Source: Faecalispora anaeroviscerum (GTDB taxonomy: Bacteria; Bacillota; Clostridia; Oscillospirales; Acutalibacteraceae). Taken from it: a stretch of DNA of 64,000 nt. Shown here in pieces: positions 40,596-49,759 of this stretch. The position numbers were made by a program, and so were the translations under genes. The DNA lies in assembly GCF_947568225.1 (NCBI RefSeq), contig NZ_CANOOQ010000001.1, forward strand, positions 1,240,001 through 1,304,000. The letters run 5' to 3'. Positions within the stretch are counted from its first letter, which is position 1. Every line of letters begins with the position of its first letter. Under the pieces are notes generated by a model. It saw nothing but the letters and a program-made list of their open reading frames with translations, did no database searches and was not told the DNA's origin.

Positions 40596-42656
40596 TCATC
40601 CGTTACTCTGCCGCAAAGAGGTAAGCTGCCGCTTGATTGCATCCAGCTCCTGCACGGGAGCCGCACACACACCGTTCTGGCAAAGATAATACTGTACTCC
40701 CTCCTGCGGCAGAGGATATTCCGCCGAAAACGGAGCAACCACAGCAAGCTCGCGCTCGTTTTCCGCACATTTCAGCAGAACCGTCAGGTTGGGCACTGAA
40801 TGCCGGTACAGAAAATCACGCACCTCCCCAAACGCTTCCTCCTTTTGAGCAGTGCAGATTAGCTCCTGGGAAGGGTAAAGCACCGAACAAAGGGCAATCA
40901 GCGACATTGCATACCCTACCGGGTACTCCTTGACCCAGCCTGTTAGAAAGCTGATTTGCCGCTCACCGGCCTGCCGCCAGCGTTCCTCACCTGTTAGCGC
41001 AGCCAGGCGCACAAACACCTCTCCCGCCACGGAATTCCCGGAGGGAATCGCACCGTCGTATACCTCTTTGGGCCGACTGATGAGCTGCTCGCTGTCTTTG
41101 GCGTAAAGATACAGCCCTCCCTGCTCCGTGTCGGAAAACAACTCCAGTATTTGCTCCGCGATTTGCACGGCGCGGCGAAGATACGCGCAATCGAAGGTAG
41201 AACGGTACAGCTCAAGCAGAGAAAACGCGTAAAAGGCATAATCATCCAGCTGCCCGGCATGGGCCGCCTCTCCCTCGCGCCATCGCAGCAACAGTCGCCC
41301 GCGCTCATCCACCAGATTTTCTTCCAGAAAACGCTGTGCCGCCTGTGCCGCGTGCAGGTACTCCGGCTCGCCGAGCAGCACTCCCGCCCTGGCCAGCGCA
41401 GCGATCATCAGCGCATTCCAGGAGGTCAGTACCTTATCATCCCGGTGCAGGCGGGTACGTTCCAAACGGTACTCGTACAACCGGCGGCACAGCTGCGCAA
41501 TATGCGAATCTTCTTGGTCATATGCGGGAAAATCCAGCAGGTTCGGAATGCTCTTCCCTTCAAAATTCCCCTGCTCTGTCACGTCAAAACGGCTGCAGAA
41601 AATCTCGCTGTCTTTCTCGCCCAGAACACTCTGCACCTCCTGCGGAGTAAAGACATAATATTTTCCCTCGACCCCGTCGCTGTCCGCATCCTGCCCGCAG
41701 TAAAAGCCGCCATGTTCATCCGAAAGCTCGCGAAGAACATAATCGAGCGTGCGTTTTGCCACACTGCGGTAGAAAGGCCTCCCGGTAACGGCGTAAGCCT
41801 CCGCGTACGTATATGCCAGCAGAGCGTTATCGTAAAGCATTTTTTCAAAGTGCGGAACCAGCCATTTCACATCGGTAGAATAACGCGAAAAGCCGCCGCC
41901 GATATGATCGAACAGCCCGCCACGGAACATTTGAGAAAGCGTATGCTCCGCCATACTTTTCGCGGGTTCCTCCCCCTCCAGCACCGAATAGCGCAAAAGG
42001 AACAGCAAATTGTGCGCCGCCGGGAATTTGGGCGCGCCGCCGAAACCACCCCAGTGCGAATCGTAAGATTCTTTCAGCTGAGCGGCAGCTCCGCAGATCA
42101 AATCAATCTCCGGCATTGCCGTTTCCGGGGACAAGAGAGACTGTTCCCGCAGGTAATTTGTGATCTTTTCCCCTGCGTTCAGCAGCGGCTCGCGATTCGT
42201 GCTCCATTGTTCACGGATAAACGCCAGAAGCTCCAGAAGCCCCGTCCCCCGGAAGGTAGACATTTTCGGCAGGTAGGTTCCCGCCCAGAACGGGCGCTGC
42301 TCCGGCGTCATGAGAATCGTCATCGGCCAGCCGCCCGAGCCAGTCATGGCCTGGCAGACTGCCATGTAAACGGCGTCGATGTCAGGCCGCTCCTCCCGGT
42401 CCACCTTAATGCAGACAAACCCCTGATTCAGCGCCTCGGCAACCTCGTCATCTTCAAAGGATTCGTGTGCCATTACATGGCACCAATGGCAAGTGGAATA
42501 GCCAATGCTCAAAAACACCGGCTTGTCCTCGCGTTTGGCTTTCTCAAAAGCCTGCTCGCCCCATGGGAACCAGTCCACAGGATTATAAGCATGCTGTAAA
42601 AGGTAGGGGCTTTTTTCCTTGGTCAAATGATTGGGCACTCTATTTGAGCCGGTCAT
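40596..42656 (-). CDS. YyaL-type thioredoxin-domain protein (DUF255)
   Basis: This 686-residue protein joins an N-terminal thioredoxin-like domain (about 1-165, with KPVFLSIGYSTCHWCHVM) to an alpha/alpha-toroid like that of N-acylglucosamine 2-epimerases. It matches the YyaL/spermatogenesis-associated-protein-20 family, whose biochemical role is unknown. The toroid shows GGGFSRYSTDVKWLVPHFEK and SWNALMIAALARAG. AGAAGGATGATG precedes the ATG. Its first 58 codons and upstream region are copied at 49995-50250, where the copy is broken. Confidence 0.92.
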   Translation of the reverse strand: MTGSNRVPNHLTKEKSPYLLQHAYNPVDWFPWGEQAFEKAKREDKPVFLSIGYSTCHWCHVMAHESFEDDEVAEALNQGFVCIKVDREERPDIDAVYMAVCQAMTGSGGWPMTILMTPEQRPFWAGTYLPKMSTFRGTGLLELLAFIREQWSTNREPLLNAGEKITNYLREQSLLSPETAMPEIDLICGAAAQLKESYDSHWGGFGGAPKFPAAHNLLFLLRYSVLEGEEPAKSMAEHTLSQMFRGGLFDHIGGGFSRYSTDVKWLVPHFEKMLYDNALLAYTYAEAYAVTGRPFYRSVAKRTLDYVLRELSDEHGGFYCGQDADSDGVEGKYYVFTPQEVQSVLGEKDSEIFCSRFDVTEQGNFEGKSIPNLLDFPAYDQEDSHIAQLCRRLYEYRLERTRLHRDDKVLTSWNALMIAALARAGVLLGEPEYLHAAQAAQRFLEENLVDERGRLLLRWREGEAAHAGQLDDYAFYAFSLLELYRSTFDCAYLRRAVQIAEQILELFSDTEQGGLYLYAKDSEQLISRPKEVYDGAIPSGNSVAGEVFVRLAALTGEERWRQAGERQISFLTGWVKEYPVGYAMSLIALCSVLYPSQELICTAQKEEAFGEVRDFLYRHSVPNLTVLLKCAENERELAVVAPFSAEYPLPQEGVQYYLCQNGVCAAPVQELDAIKRQLTSLRQSNG

Positions 42657-42740
42657 TTCATCATCCTTCTCTTTTCGGTATTATAATGTTTATTATACCT
42701 GAAAAAAAACTGGATACTACCCTTTGCAGACAGTATCCTT
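42481..42740. repeat. Direct repeat, copy 1: 5' end of the yyaL-like gene
   Basis: This stretch covers the first codons of the intact gene and about 85 bases upstream. It recurs, with scattered substitutions, at 49995-50250, offset by 7,514 bases and in the same orientation. Confidence 0.9.
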
Positions 42741-42809
42741 AGCATTCTTATTATTTATTTATAAGCTATTTGGTATCTGATTCGTCTATCAAACCGATGG
42801 ATAAATAAA

Positions 42810-42850
42810 AAGAAGCACTGAAACTGTGCTCTGCTTCAGTGCTTCTTTTT
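42810..42850 (+). terminator. Intrinsic terminator upstream of the AbgT operon
   Basis: AAGAAGCACTGAA pairs perfectly with TTCAGTGCTTCTT around a 12-nt loop, followed by TTTATT. No gene on the plus strand precedes it directly, so it may insulate the operon or be a remnant. Confidence 0.75.
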
Positions 42851-42984
42851 ATTGGGAGACATTCTAAATATATATTCCCAGAATCCAGAGAGGTATCTTC
42901 CAACACTTTTTAAAGCACACCAAAATCCAATAATATAGAAGCCTAAGGTACAATGAAATATTTGTAACATATTCTAAAAACTTG

Positions 42985-43014
42985 TTGGAAGTATGTTGCG
43001 CTTACTGCTATATT
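42985..43014 (+). promoter_or_regulatory. Promoter of the AbgT-M24-URO-D operon
   Basis: TTGGAA (42985-42990) and TATATT (43009-43014) are 18 bases apart, with transcription predicted near 43021. Confidence 0.5.
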
Positions 43015-43030
43015 AAATACAGTAATAATC

Positions 43031-43044
43031 TGTTAGCGCTTACA
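43031..43044. promoter_or_regulatory. CcpA cre-like site
   Basis: TGTTAGCGCTTACA matches the catabolite-responsive element consensus TGWAANCGNTNWCA at 13 of 14 positions, about ten bases after the predicted start, a place where CcpA blocks elongation. Confidence 0.6.
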
Positions 43045-43095
43045 GAATTAGTACAATTTTATTATTAGGAGTCAAAAAAAGGAGGTTTATAACCA

Positions 43096-44646
43096 ATGGA
43101 GGAGCACACCTCTGCTGCCAAGCCCAGTCGGTTTGAACGGTTTTTAAAGGGAACGGAAAATTTGGGCAACAAAATTCCGCACCCGATGCTTCTGTTTATC
43201 TGGTTAGCCATTATTGTTATTGTCGCTTCCTATATCTGTTCCATTTTCGGGGTATCCGACGTCAATCCAGCCACGGGCGAAACGGTTGCGGTTTACAATC
43301 TGTTGTCGCTGGACGGCCTGGTGATGATGATTACAAAGGCGGTCAATAACTTTATTACGCTGCCGGCGTTGGGAATGGTTCTCGTCTGCATGATGGGCGT
43401 GGGCTTATGCGACCATTCCGGTTTGTTTTACGCGGCCCTGAAGGGCTTTGCCGATTATTCCAAGGGCTCGGACACAATGATAATCGCCGTGTTCAGCTTT
43501 ATCAGTATTATGGCAGGCTGCGCCGGTGGAGCCGGCTTTGTGGTTATGCCTGCTTTGGGCGCCATGATCTGGATGAGCATGAAGAAAAACCCGCTGTCCG
43601 GCATGTTTGTCGCATATTCCTGCGTATCCGGCGGGTATGCGTCCAGCCTGATTATTACCGCGTGGGATGTCGTCAATGCCAGCTTTACCACGGCGGCCGC
43701 ACAGCTGATCGATCCGAACATCAGCCTTTCGCCCGCAATCAACTGGTATTTTTCGGCGGTATCCGTACCGATTTTGACCGTTGCTTCCGTTGTTTTGACA
43801 ATCAAGGTGCTGGAGCCCCGGATGGAGAAATATGATCCGGCTTACAGCGATCTGGAAGAAGAGGATACGGTTTCCCTTCCCTCCGCGCAGGAGAAAAAAG
43901 CATTGAAAATGGCGGGACTGGGCCTGCTGATTTACACTGCCATAGTGGTTTTGCTGGTGGTCACAGGGGTTCTTTGCGACCCGAAAACCGGCTCTGCCAT
44001 TGCAACAGACGCCCCGCTGATGAAAGGCATTACAGTCTTTATCGCGCTGATGTTTGCAGTTCCCGGTACGGTGTTCGGCATGGTATCCGGCAAATTCCAG
44101 GGCGTTCCGGATATTGCGAAGGCGCTGGAGAAAACTATGGCGGGAATGGGCGGATACATAGCGCTAATGTTCTTTATCGCACAGTTCCTGAACTATTTTA
44201 ACTGGTCCAATCTGGGAATTATTCTGGCAATCAAGGGTGCCAACCTTCTCAAGGTGTCCGGCTTCCCGATCTGGATGGTGCTGGTTCTGTTCATGCTGAT
44301 GTGCATGGTGCTGAACCTATTCATCGGCAGCGCCTCTACCAAGTGGGCGATTCTGGCCTCGGTCTTTGTTCCCATGTTTATGGTGCTGGGCTTTCATCCC
44401 GGCCTGATCCAGATGGCCTACCGCATCGGCGACGCGGTCACCAACCCGATCTGCGCCATCGACGCTTATTTTGTAATGCTGCTGGCTTTGGCGCAGCGCT
44501 ATGACAGAAGGTGCGGTGTGGGCACCCTGCTGGCCAACATGATGCCGTTTGCCCTGACATACGGGGCCTTGATGATGATTCAGCTGCTGCTGTGGTATTT
44601 CCTCAAGATCCCGATGGGCCCCAACGCGCCGATCATGCTTTCTTAA
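43096..44646 (+). CDS. AbgT-family transporter
   Basis: This 516-residue membrane protein has the AbgT family signature: FLKGTENLGNKIPHPMLLFI, LALGMVLVCMMGVG-type core GMVLVCMMGVGLCDHSGL, and AGGAGFVVMPALGAMIW. About eleven membrane segments are visible. Named members import p-aminobenzoyl-glutamate or export sulfonamides. Neighbouring hydrolase and methyltransferase-like genes suggest it imports an acylated or methylated amino compound here; that is inference. GGAGG lies eight bases before the ATG. A cre-like site lies in the leader. Confidence 0.9.
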   Translation: MEEHTSAAKPSRFERFLKGTENLGNKIPHPMLLFIWLAIIVIVASYICSIFGVSDVNPATGETVAVYNLLSLDGLVMMITKAVNNFITLPALGMVLVCMMGVGLCDHSGLFYAALKGFADYSKGSDTMIIAVFSFISIMAGCAGGAGFVVMPALGAMIWMSMKKNPLSGMFVAYSCVSGGYASSLIITAWDVVNASFTTAAAQLIDPNISLSPAINWYFSAVSVPILTVASVVLTIKVLEPRMEKYDPAYSDLEEEDTVSLPSAQEKKALKMAGLGLLIYTAIVVLLVVTGVLCDPKTGSAIATDAPLMKGITVFIALMFAVPGTVFGMVSGKFQGVPDIAKALEKTMAGMGGYIALMFFIAQFLNYFNWSNLGIILAIKGANLLKVSGFPIWMVLVLFMLMCMVLNLFIGSASTKWAILASVFVPMFMVLGFHPGLIQMAYRIGDAVTNPICAIDAYFVMLLALAQRYDRRCGVGTLLANMMPFALTYGALMMIQLLLWYFLKIPMGPNAPIMLS

Positions 44647-44702
44647 CCCCTTCAGGCGCTGCCTGAAGCAAACTTTGCTCAGAACATAAAGGAGATTTGC
44701 TT

Positions 44703-45881
44703 ATGATGAACGCAAAACCGTACACGGCGGCACGAATAGAAAAAATGCGCGCGACGATGGAGCGCCGGGGATTGGACGCCATTGTTCTGTCCCAGCCGGA
44801 AAACGTATTTTATTTTACCAATTTTAACCCGATTCTCACCAGCCACCCGGCTTACTTTATTCTGGTTAAAAATCAGGAGCCCTGCCTGCTGGTGCATTGC
44901 ATCCGCAACGACCATGCGCACGAAGACAGCACCATGGATAATATCCAGCTGTACGGCGCGTGGGGCAACAATGTGGCCCTGGCCGAAAGCGCCAACGGCG
45001 CGATGGAGCAGCTGATTTCCAAAGAGATCAAAAAGCTCGGCGTAGAATCCGACTTTATCAGCATCAACAGCTGCCGTGCGCTGCAAAAAAGCTTCCACAG
45101 CGCCGAGATCGAGGATCTTTCTCACGATATCGCGATGATGAAGATCGTCAAGGATGCGTATGAAATCGATTTGTGCCGTAAGTCCGCCGAACTGGTAGAT
45201 CTTGGCGTGAGCACGCACATCGACTGCCTACGCAAGGGCATGAACGAGGCCCAGGCCTGCACGGAGGGCCAGTACCGGATGCGCCGCGCCTGGCATGAAA
45301 AATTCCAGGAGTACGAGGTGGCCGGCTTTAGCAGCAAGGAGCAGGCGCAGATCGATTCTCTGTGCGTTTGGAGCATGGCAAATGAGCGGATCGCCTACGG
45401 ATGCGATTGTCCGCGCGACCATGTGCCGGCGCCGGGCGACCTGATTCTGCCGATGAGCTGGGCCAGAGTCGGCGGCTACTGTGTGGAGAACGAGCGCGTC
45501 GTCATGGTCTGCAAGGTCAGCGAAACCAGAGCGCGCGCGTACCAGGCTATGCTCGAGGCGCGGGGCAAGGTCTTCAGCATGATCCACCCGGGCGAAGCCT
45601 TTGAAAATCTTTATCTTTCCGCGATGGAGATCTTCAAAAAGTACGGGTTTGGGGATATCCTTCCGGGCCGCTGCGGCCACGGCATGGGGCTTTCCACCCA
45701 CGAATTTCCCAGTGTGACCAAGGGCAATCAGCTCAAGCTCGAGCCCGGCATGATCTTTACCGTAGAGCCCGGCCTGATGAGCCGTGATCTGGGTGGCGTG
45801 CGCCATTCCGATACAGTTCTTGTCACCGAATCCGGCTATGAGAGCCTGACCAAGTTCCGCAACGACGCCATTGTTATTTAA
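44703..45881 (+). CDS. Creatinase-like M24-family protein lacking metal ligands
   Basis: This 392-residue pita-bread-fold protein has a creatinase N-terminal domain (about 10-140) and an M24 catalytic domain (about 150-392). His326 (GRCGHGMGLSTHEFP) and Glu355 (FTVEPGL) are kept. The two metal aspartates are not: the region is PMSWARVGGYCVENERV. The last metal glutamate is Ser369 in GVRHSDTVLV. Glu264-Arg265 align with the ER pair of creatinase (GYYTALER). It is therefore unlikely to be a metallopeptidase and more likely a metal-free hydrolase. GGAG precedes ATG 44703. Confidence 0.82.
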   Translation: MMNAKPYTAARIEKMRATMERRGLDAIVLSQPENVFYFTNFNPILTSHPAYFILVKNQEPCLLVHCIRNDHAHEDSTMDNIQLYGAWGNNVALAESANGAMEQLISKEIKKLGVESDFISINSCRALQKSFHSAEIEDLSHDIAMMKIVKDAYEIDLCRKSAELVDLGVSTHIDCLRKGMNEAQACTEGQYRMRRAWHEKFQEYEVAGFSSKEQAQIDSLCVWSMANERIAYGCDCPRDHVPAPGDLILPMSWARVGGYCVENERVVMVCKVSETRARAYQAMLEARGKVFSMIHPGEAFENLYLSAMEIFKKYGFGDILPGRCGHGMGLSTHEFPSVTKGNQLKLEPGMIFTVEPGLMSRDLGGVRHSDTVLVTESGYESLTKFRNDAIVI

Positions 45882-46037
45882 GCGGGGGCAAGTTCCGCTT
45901 TTCATTTGCCCGCTTCCCCGCTGTTTTATAGATGGACTGCGGATGAAAGCCGGCCTTTGGCCTGACGTAATGGAGTGATTTTTTCCCCTGCTTCAGGCGG
46001 GGGAAAAAATTTACCGTTTTTTGAGAAGGAGTTAGCT

Positions 46038-47045
46038 ATGAATAAAAAAGAGAGAATTCAAGCCGCTGTTTTCGGCGCTCAACCGGATAAAATTCCCTAT
46101 TCTCTTTGGAGCCATGTTCCGGGCATTGATCTGGACCCGAAGCTCAACGCGGAGCATACGTTTGAATTTTATAAATTGCTGGACATCGACTTTGTCAAAA
46201 CCATGAACAACGGAATGTACGCCATTGAGGATTTCGGCTGCACGATCGATTATTCCGAAATCCAGAAGGGCGGCGTCGCCAAGGTAGTCAGTACGCCCAT
46301 CGCCGGGCCCGACGACTGGAACCGGCTTTCCGTTTGCTCCTGCAAAGAGGGCAGCCTGGCCAGAGAACTGCTGTACCTCAAGCTGCTGCTTGAAAAGCTC
46401 AAGGGAGAAAACGTACCCGTTATTTTTACCGTTTTTAGCCCGATCACCACGGCGGATAAGCTGAGCAACAAGCAGCTGGTCGACCATATTCAGCAGGGCT
46501 GCCACAATCAGGTAAAGCACGCGCTGGAGGTAATTACCGAAACCACGGTAAACCTTGCCAAGGCGGCGATCGAGCTTGGCGCGGACGGCGTGTTCTTTGC
46601 TTCGCAGCTGAGTTCTTACGATATGATGGACGCCGAACTGTATGAGGAGTACGGCAAACCCTACGACCTTCAGGTGCTGAACGCGGCCGCCGCCGGCTGG
46701 ATGAATGTTCTGCACGCGCACGGCAACAACATCATGTTCGATCTTTTAAAGGACTACCCCGTTCCGATTTTCAACTGGCATGCGTGGGAAACCCTCCCGG
46801 CCATTGACGAGGCCATGGCGCTGACGGGCAAATGCCTGATGGGCGGACTGAGCCGCGCGGATATTACCAACAGAAACAAAAACGCGATTCAGCACCAGGT
46901 GTTTGAATGCTGCAAAAAAACCAACGGACGCCATCTGATTCTAACTCCCGGCTGTGTAATCCGCTATCCGCTGGATCAACACATGCTGGAATATGTCAAA
47001 CAGATCAAAGAATCCGTAGAAAGCGTCATTATTAATAAGGACTGA
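46038..47045 (+). CDS. URO-D-family protein (MtaA/MtbA-like methyltransferase fold)
   Basis: This 335-residue TIM-barrel protein belongs to the uroporphyrinogen decarboxylase/cobamide methyltransferase superfamily: KKERIQAAVFGAQPDKIPYS at the start, LGADGVFFASQLSSYDMM, VLHAHGNN and LTPGCVIRYPL at the end. The histidine in HAHG and the cysteine in TPGC are placed like zinc ligands of MtaA-type enzymes. Residues needed for uroporphyrinogen decarboxylation are not evident. No corrinoid protein gene is nearby. AAGGAG precedes the ATG. Its stop lies within the convergent LysR gene by 14 bases. Confidence 0.78.
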   Translation: MNKKERIQAAVFGAQPDKIPYSLWSHVPGIDLDPKLNAEHTFEFYKLLDIDFVKTMNNGMYAIEDFGCTIDYSEIQKGGVAKVVSTPIAGPDDWNRLSVCSCKEGSLARELLYLKLLLEKLKGENVPVIFTVFSPITTADKLSNKQLVDHIQQGCHNQVKHALEVITETTVNLAKAAIELGADGVFFASQLSSYDMMDAELYEEYGKPYDLQVLNAAAAGWMNVLHAHGNNIMFDLLKDYPVPIFNWHAWETLPAIDEAMALTGKCLMGGLSRADITNRNKNAIQHQVFECCKKTNGRHLILTPGCVIRYPLDQHMLEYVKQIKESVESVIINKD

Positions 47046-47958
47046 AAATCTGGCGCGTCATGGTGATGAATTCCTTGAGCGCTCGCGTGCGGTATTTGTT
47101 TTTCAGGTAGCTGATGGAAATATCATACTGGCCTGCGGGGTAATCGAGTGGGATCAGCGTCACTTTGGACAGCTGTTCGGATTTCAGCAGCGTAGCGCTG
47201 TGCAGGAAGGTGTCCGGACAGATGCAGATCCCCATACCCGCCACCGCCAAAGAAATGCAGGTCAGCAGATTTTCCGTTTCCAGAATCACGCGCGGGGTTA
47301 TGTTGGCCTCGTTGCAGCAGTCCTGAAAGATTTTGCCGGCGAACGTATGCGGAGATTGCAGGATGAAAGGAAAATCCTTAAAATAAGAAATGGGGAGCGG
47401 GCCCGCGGGAAAGCTTCCGCCGCCGGGGAAAGCCCCGATTAAAAGATGGTTTGGAATCACAATGGAGAAGGTTTCGCGGTACAGATTAATGCAGTGAACC
47501 TGGGAAAGCTCGATGGGGTGGTAGCCTATAATCAAATCCACCGCCCCCTGAAGCAAGGCTTCTGTGATTTGGGTGGTGGTTCCTTCCACCAAATGCAGAT
47601 TCACCTGCGGAAACTTCTTGTGATAGGGCGGCAGAATCAGGGGAAGCATGGCGGTGCCCCGGGTAACGGGGATGCCGATGGTCAGGTTTGCGCTTAAAAA
47701 GTGAGCGATATCGCCCAGCTCCTGCTCGGTTTCGCGCTTTTGAATCAGCATGATTTTCGCGTGCCTCAGCAGCGCCTGCCCAGCCTCTGTAAGGGTCATG
47801 GGAACGCCGCGGTTAAATAGCTTTGTGCCGTAATATGCCTCCAACTTCGAGATGTGGCTGCTCAGGCATTGCTGAGAAACATACAGCTGCTTTGCGGCAT
47901 TGGTAAAGCTGAGCTCCTCCGCTACCACGACGAAATATTGCAGATTTAAAAAATTCAT
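47032..47958 (-). CDS. LysR-family transcriptional regulator
   Basis: This 308-residue protein has an N-terminal winged helix (1-60, with FTNAAKQLYVSQQCLSSHISKLE) and a LysR substrate domain (about 90-300). I start it at MNFLNLQYF, the usual LysR start, with GAGGGCGG just upstream; six more in-frame residues are possible. It is convergent with the URO-D gene and divergent from the cysteine desulfidase gene, so it probably controls the latter and perhaps the whole island. Confidence 0.92.
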   Translation of the reverse strand: MNFLNLQYFVVVAEELSFTNAAKQLYVSQQCLSSHISKLEAYYGTKLFNRGVPMTLTEAGQALLRHAKIMLIQKRETEQELGDIAHFLSANLTIGIPVTRGTAMLPLILPPYHKKFPQVNLHLVEGTTTQITEALLQGAVDLIIGYHPIELSQVHCINLYRETFSIVIPNHLLIGAFPGGGSFPAGPLPISYFKDFPFILQSPHTFAGKIFQDCCNEANITPRVILETENLLTCISLAVAGMGICICPDTFLHSATLLKSEQLSKVTLIPLDYPAGQYDISISYLKNKYRTRALKEFITMTRQIFSPY

Positions 47959-48156
47959 CTTTTCCGCCCTCATCACAATTATTTATTTTAAATTTTCTTT
48001 TATTATACAAATTATTATTTGTACTTTCAATGCTCCATTATGGGGAATCGACGGATTTTTTACGGAACGGCAGATTTTGCACAAAATGGGAACAGTGGGA
48101 TTGCGGCAGCCTGTGGGAAGCCTTCCCGGTTCTGTTCGATAGAGAGGAAAACGATT

Positions 48157-49437
48157 ATGGACACGAAATATTACCAAAACCATCTGAAAATTCTAAAGGA
48201 GGAGCTGATTGTCGCGCTGGGCTGCACAGAGCCGATCGCCATTGCCTATGCGGCCGCGCGCGCACGCGATTTGCTGGGGGCCAGGCCGGAGCGGTGCATC
48301 GTTCGATGCAGCGGGAACATCATTAAAAATGTAATGGGAGTTACCGTGCCCAATTCCGGTGGGCTGCGCGGTGTGGTGATCGCCGCCATTCTGGGTATTG
48401 TGGGCGGCGAGGCCGACCGAGAGCTGGAGGTGCTGGAGGCGGTAACGGACGAGGATCGGGCCGAGGCAAAACGGCTGAGCGAGTCGGGCTTTTGCACCTG
48501 CGAGCTGGTTCAGAACGTTTCCAACCTATATATTGTCATAGAAGTGTGGGGCGGCGGGCACCAGGCTCTGGTCGAAATTCAGGATACCCATAAAAACATT
48601 ACCCGCATGGTCAAGGACAATGCGGAGATCCCGATTCAGAAAAGCTCGAAAAACACGGGCTCCGGCGAGCCGAAGGGGGATCGCTCCCTGCTGACACTGA
48701 AGAATATTCTGGAGTTCGCGAACGAAGTATCCATCGAAGATGTGGCGCCGATCCTCGAGCCGCAGATCAAGTACAATATGGCTATCTGCGAGGAGGGTCT
48801 GAAGCATCCTTACGGTGCGGAGGTGGGAAGAGTCCTTCTGGACGGCCCCCATGAGCCCACGGTGGGGCTGCGGGCCAGAGCGTATGCCGCGGCCGGCTCC
48901 GACGCCCGGATGGGCGGCTGCCCCTTGCCGGTTGTTATTAATTCCGGCAGTGGCAATCAGGGCATTACGGTGAGCGTGCCGGTCGTCATTTACGCTCGGG
49001 AATATCACGCCGAGCGGGAGAAGCTGCTGCGGGCACTGGTGGTATCCAACCTGATCGCCATTCTTCAAAAGCGCTACATCGGCAGCCTGTCTGCCTATTG
49101 CGGCGTTGTCAGCGCGGCGTGCGGCGCGGCCTGCGGAATCTGTTACCTGCTGGATTATCCGTATGAGGTGCTGTGCAACACGGTGACCAATACCATCGGC
49201 ACGGTCAGCGGCATGGTGTGCGACGGGGCAAAATCCTCCTGTGCGGCCAAGATTTCGACGGCACTGCAAACCGCTCTGCTGGGAATCAAGATGGGCCTAC
49301 ATGAGTGTTCTTTCCAACCCGGCGAGGGCTTGGTCAATGACGATGTAGAAACAACCATTCGCAACATTGGCCGTATGGGTAGAGAGGGCATGAAAGGCAC
49401 CGATCTTGAAATTCTCAATATAATGTTAGGAAATTAA
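48157..49437 (+). CDS. cyuA: L-cysteine desulfidase family protein (CyuA/YhaM, UPF0597)
   Basis: This 426-residue protein matches the iron-sulfur L-cysteine desulfidase family: ALGCTEPIAIAYAAARAR at the start, RCSGNIIKNVMGVTVPNSGG, VINSGSGNQGITVSVPV, and VCDGAKSSCAAKISTALQTA. It would convert cysteine to pyruvate, ammonia and sulfide. The clustered cysteines (near residue 23 and in the last third) fit a [4Fe-4S] cluster. GAGAGG precedes the ATG at 48157. It is divergent from LysR and lies at the right end of the island. Confidence 0.9.
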   Translation: MDTKYYQNHLKILKEELIVALGCTEPIAIAYAAARARDLLGARPERCIVRCSGNIIKNVMGVTVPNSGGLRGVVIAAILGIVGGEADRELEVLEAVTDEDRAEAKRLSESGFCTCELVQNVSNLYIVIEVWGGGHQALVEIQDTHKNITRMVKDNAEIPIQKSSKNTGSGEPKGDRSLLTLKNILEFANEVSIEDVAPILEPQIKYNMAICEEGLKHPYGAEVGRVLLDGPHEPTVGLRARAYAAAGSDARMGGCPLPVVINSGSGNQGITVSVPVVIYAREYHAEREKLLRALVVSNLIAILQKRYIGSLSAYCGVVSAACGAACGICYLLDYPYEVLCNTVTNTIGTVSGMVCDGAKSSCAAKISTALQTALLGIKMGLHECSFQPGEGLVNDDVETTIRNIGRMGREGMKGTDLEILNIMLGN

Positions 49438-49625
49438 GCAGGTAACTGTGAAGAAATTTTCGTATGCAGAAAGCAAGCGCAGTGCGCTCCACCGCACTAC
49501 AAACACCGTTTAATCGATTCCCCTGAAACGGTGCGCTTGTCAGGTGCGTACGGAAATTTCTTTATTAATTACTATTTATCGACGCATCTAATCATTTTAG
49601 GCTTATTTTAGACGAGCTGACTACT

Positions 49626-49708
49626 GAGAGTTTCCAAGTGGACAAAAAGGACAGACTGTAAATCCGTTACGTAATGTTTCGGTGCTTCGAATCCACCCTC
49701 CCTCACCA
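49626..49708 (+). pseudogene. Degenerate tRNA-Tyr (GUA) pseudogene
   Basis: The 83-base stretch keeps a tRNA-Tyr-like D arm (CCAAGTGGACAAAAAGG), the anticodon loop CTGTAAA with GTA, a T arm (TTCGAATCCACC) and a 3' CCA. The acceptor stem is broken (GAGAGTT against CTCCCTC, three mismatches). The anticodon and T stems also have mismatches. It is therefore probably a decayed tRNA, and it sits at the right end of the island. Confidence 0.72.
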
Positions 49709-49759
49709 AAGGACAACTCGCATAAATACTCCAAAATAGCATGGGTAAATAAAAGAAAC

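Noticed and set aside
41151..42599. A 482-codon open frame opposite the yyaL-like gene
   Set aside because: It has no ribosome-binding site or recognisable domain and is a shadow of the real gene.
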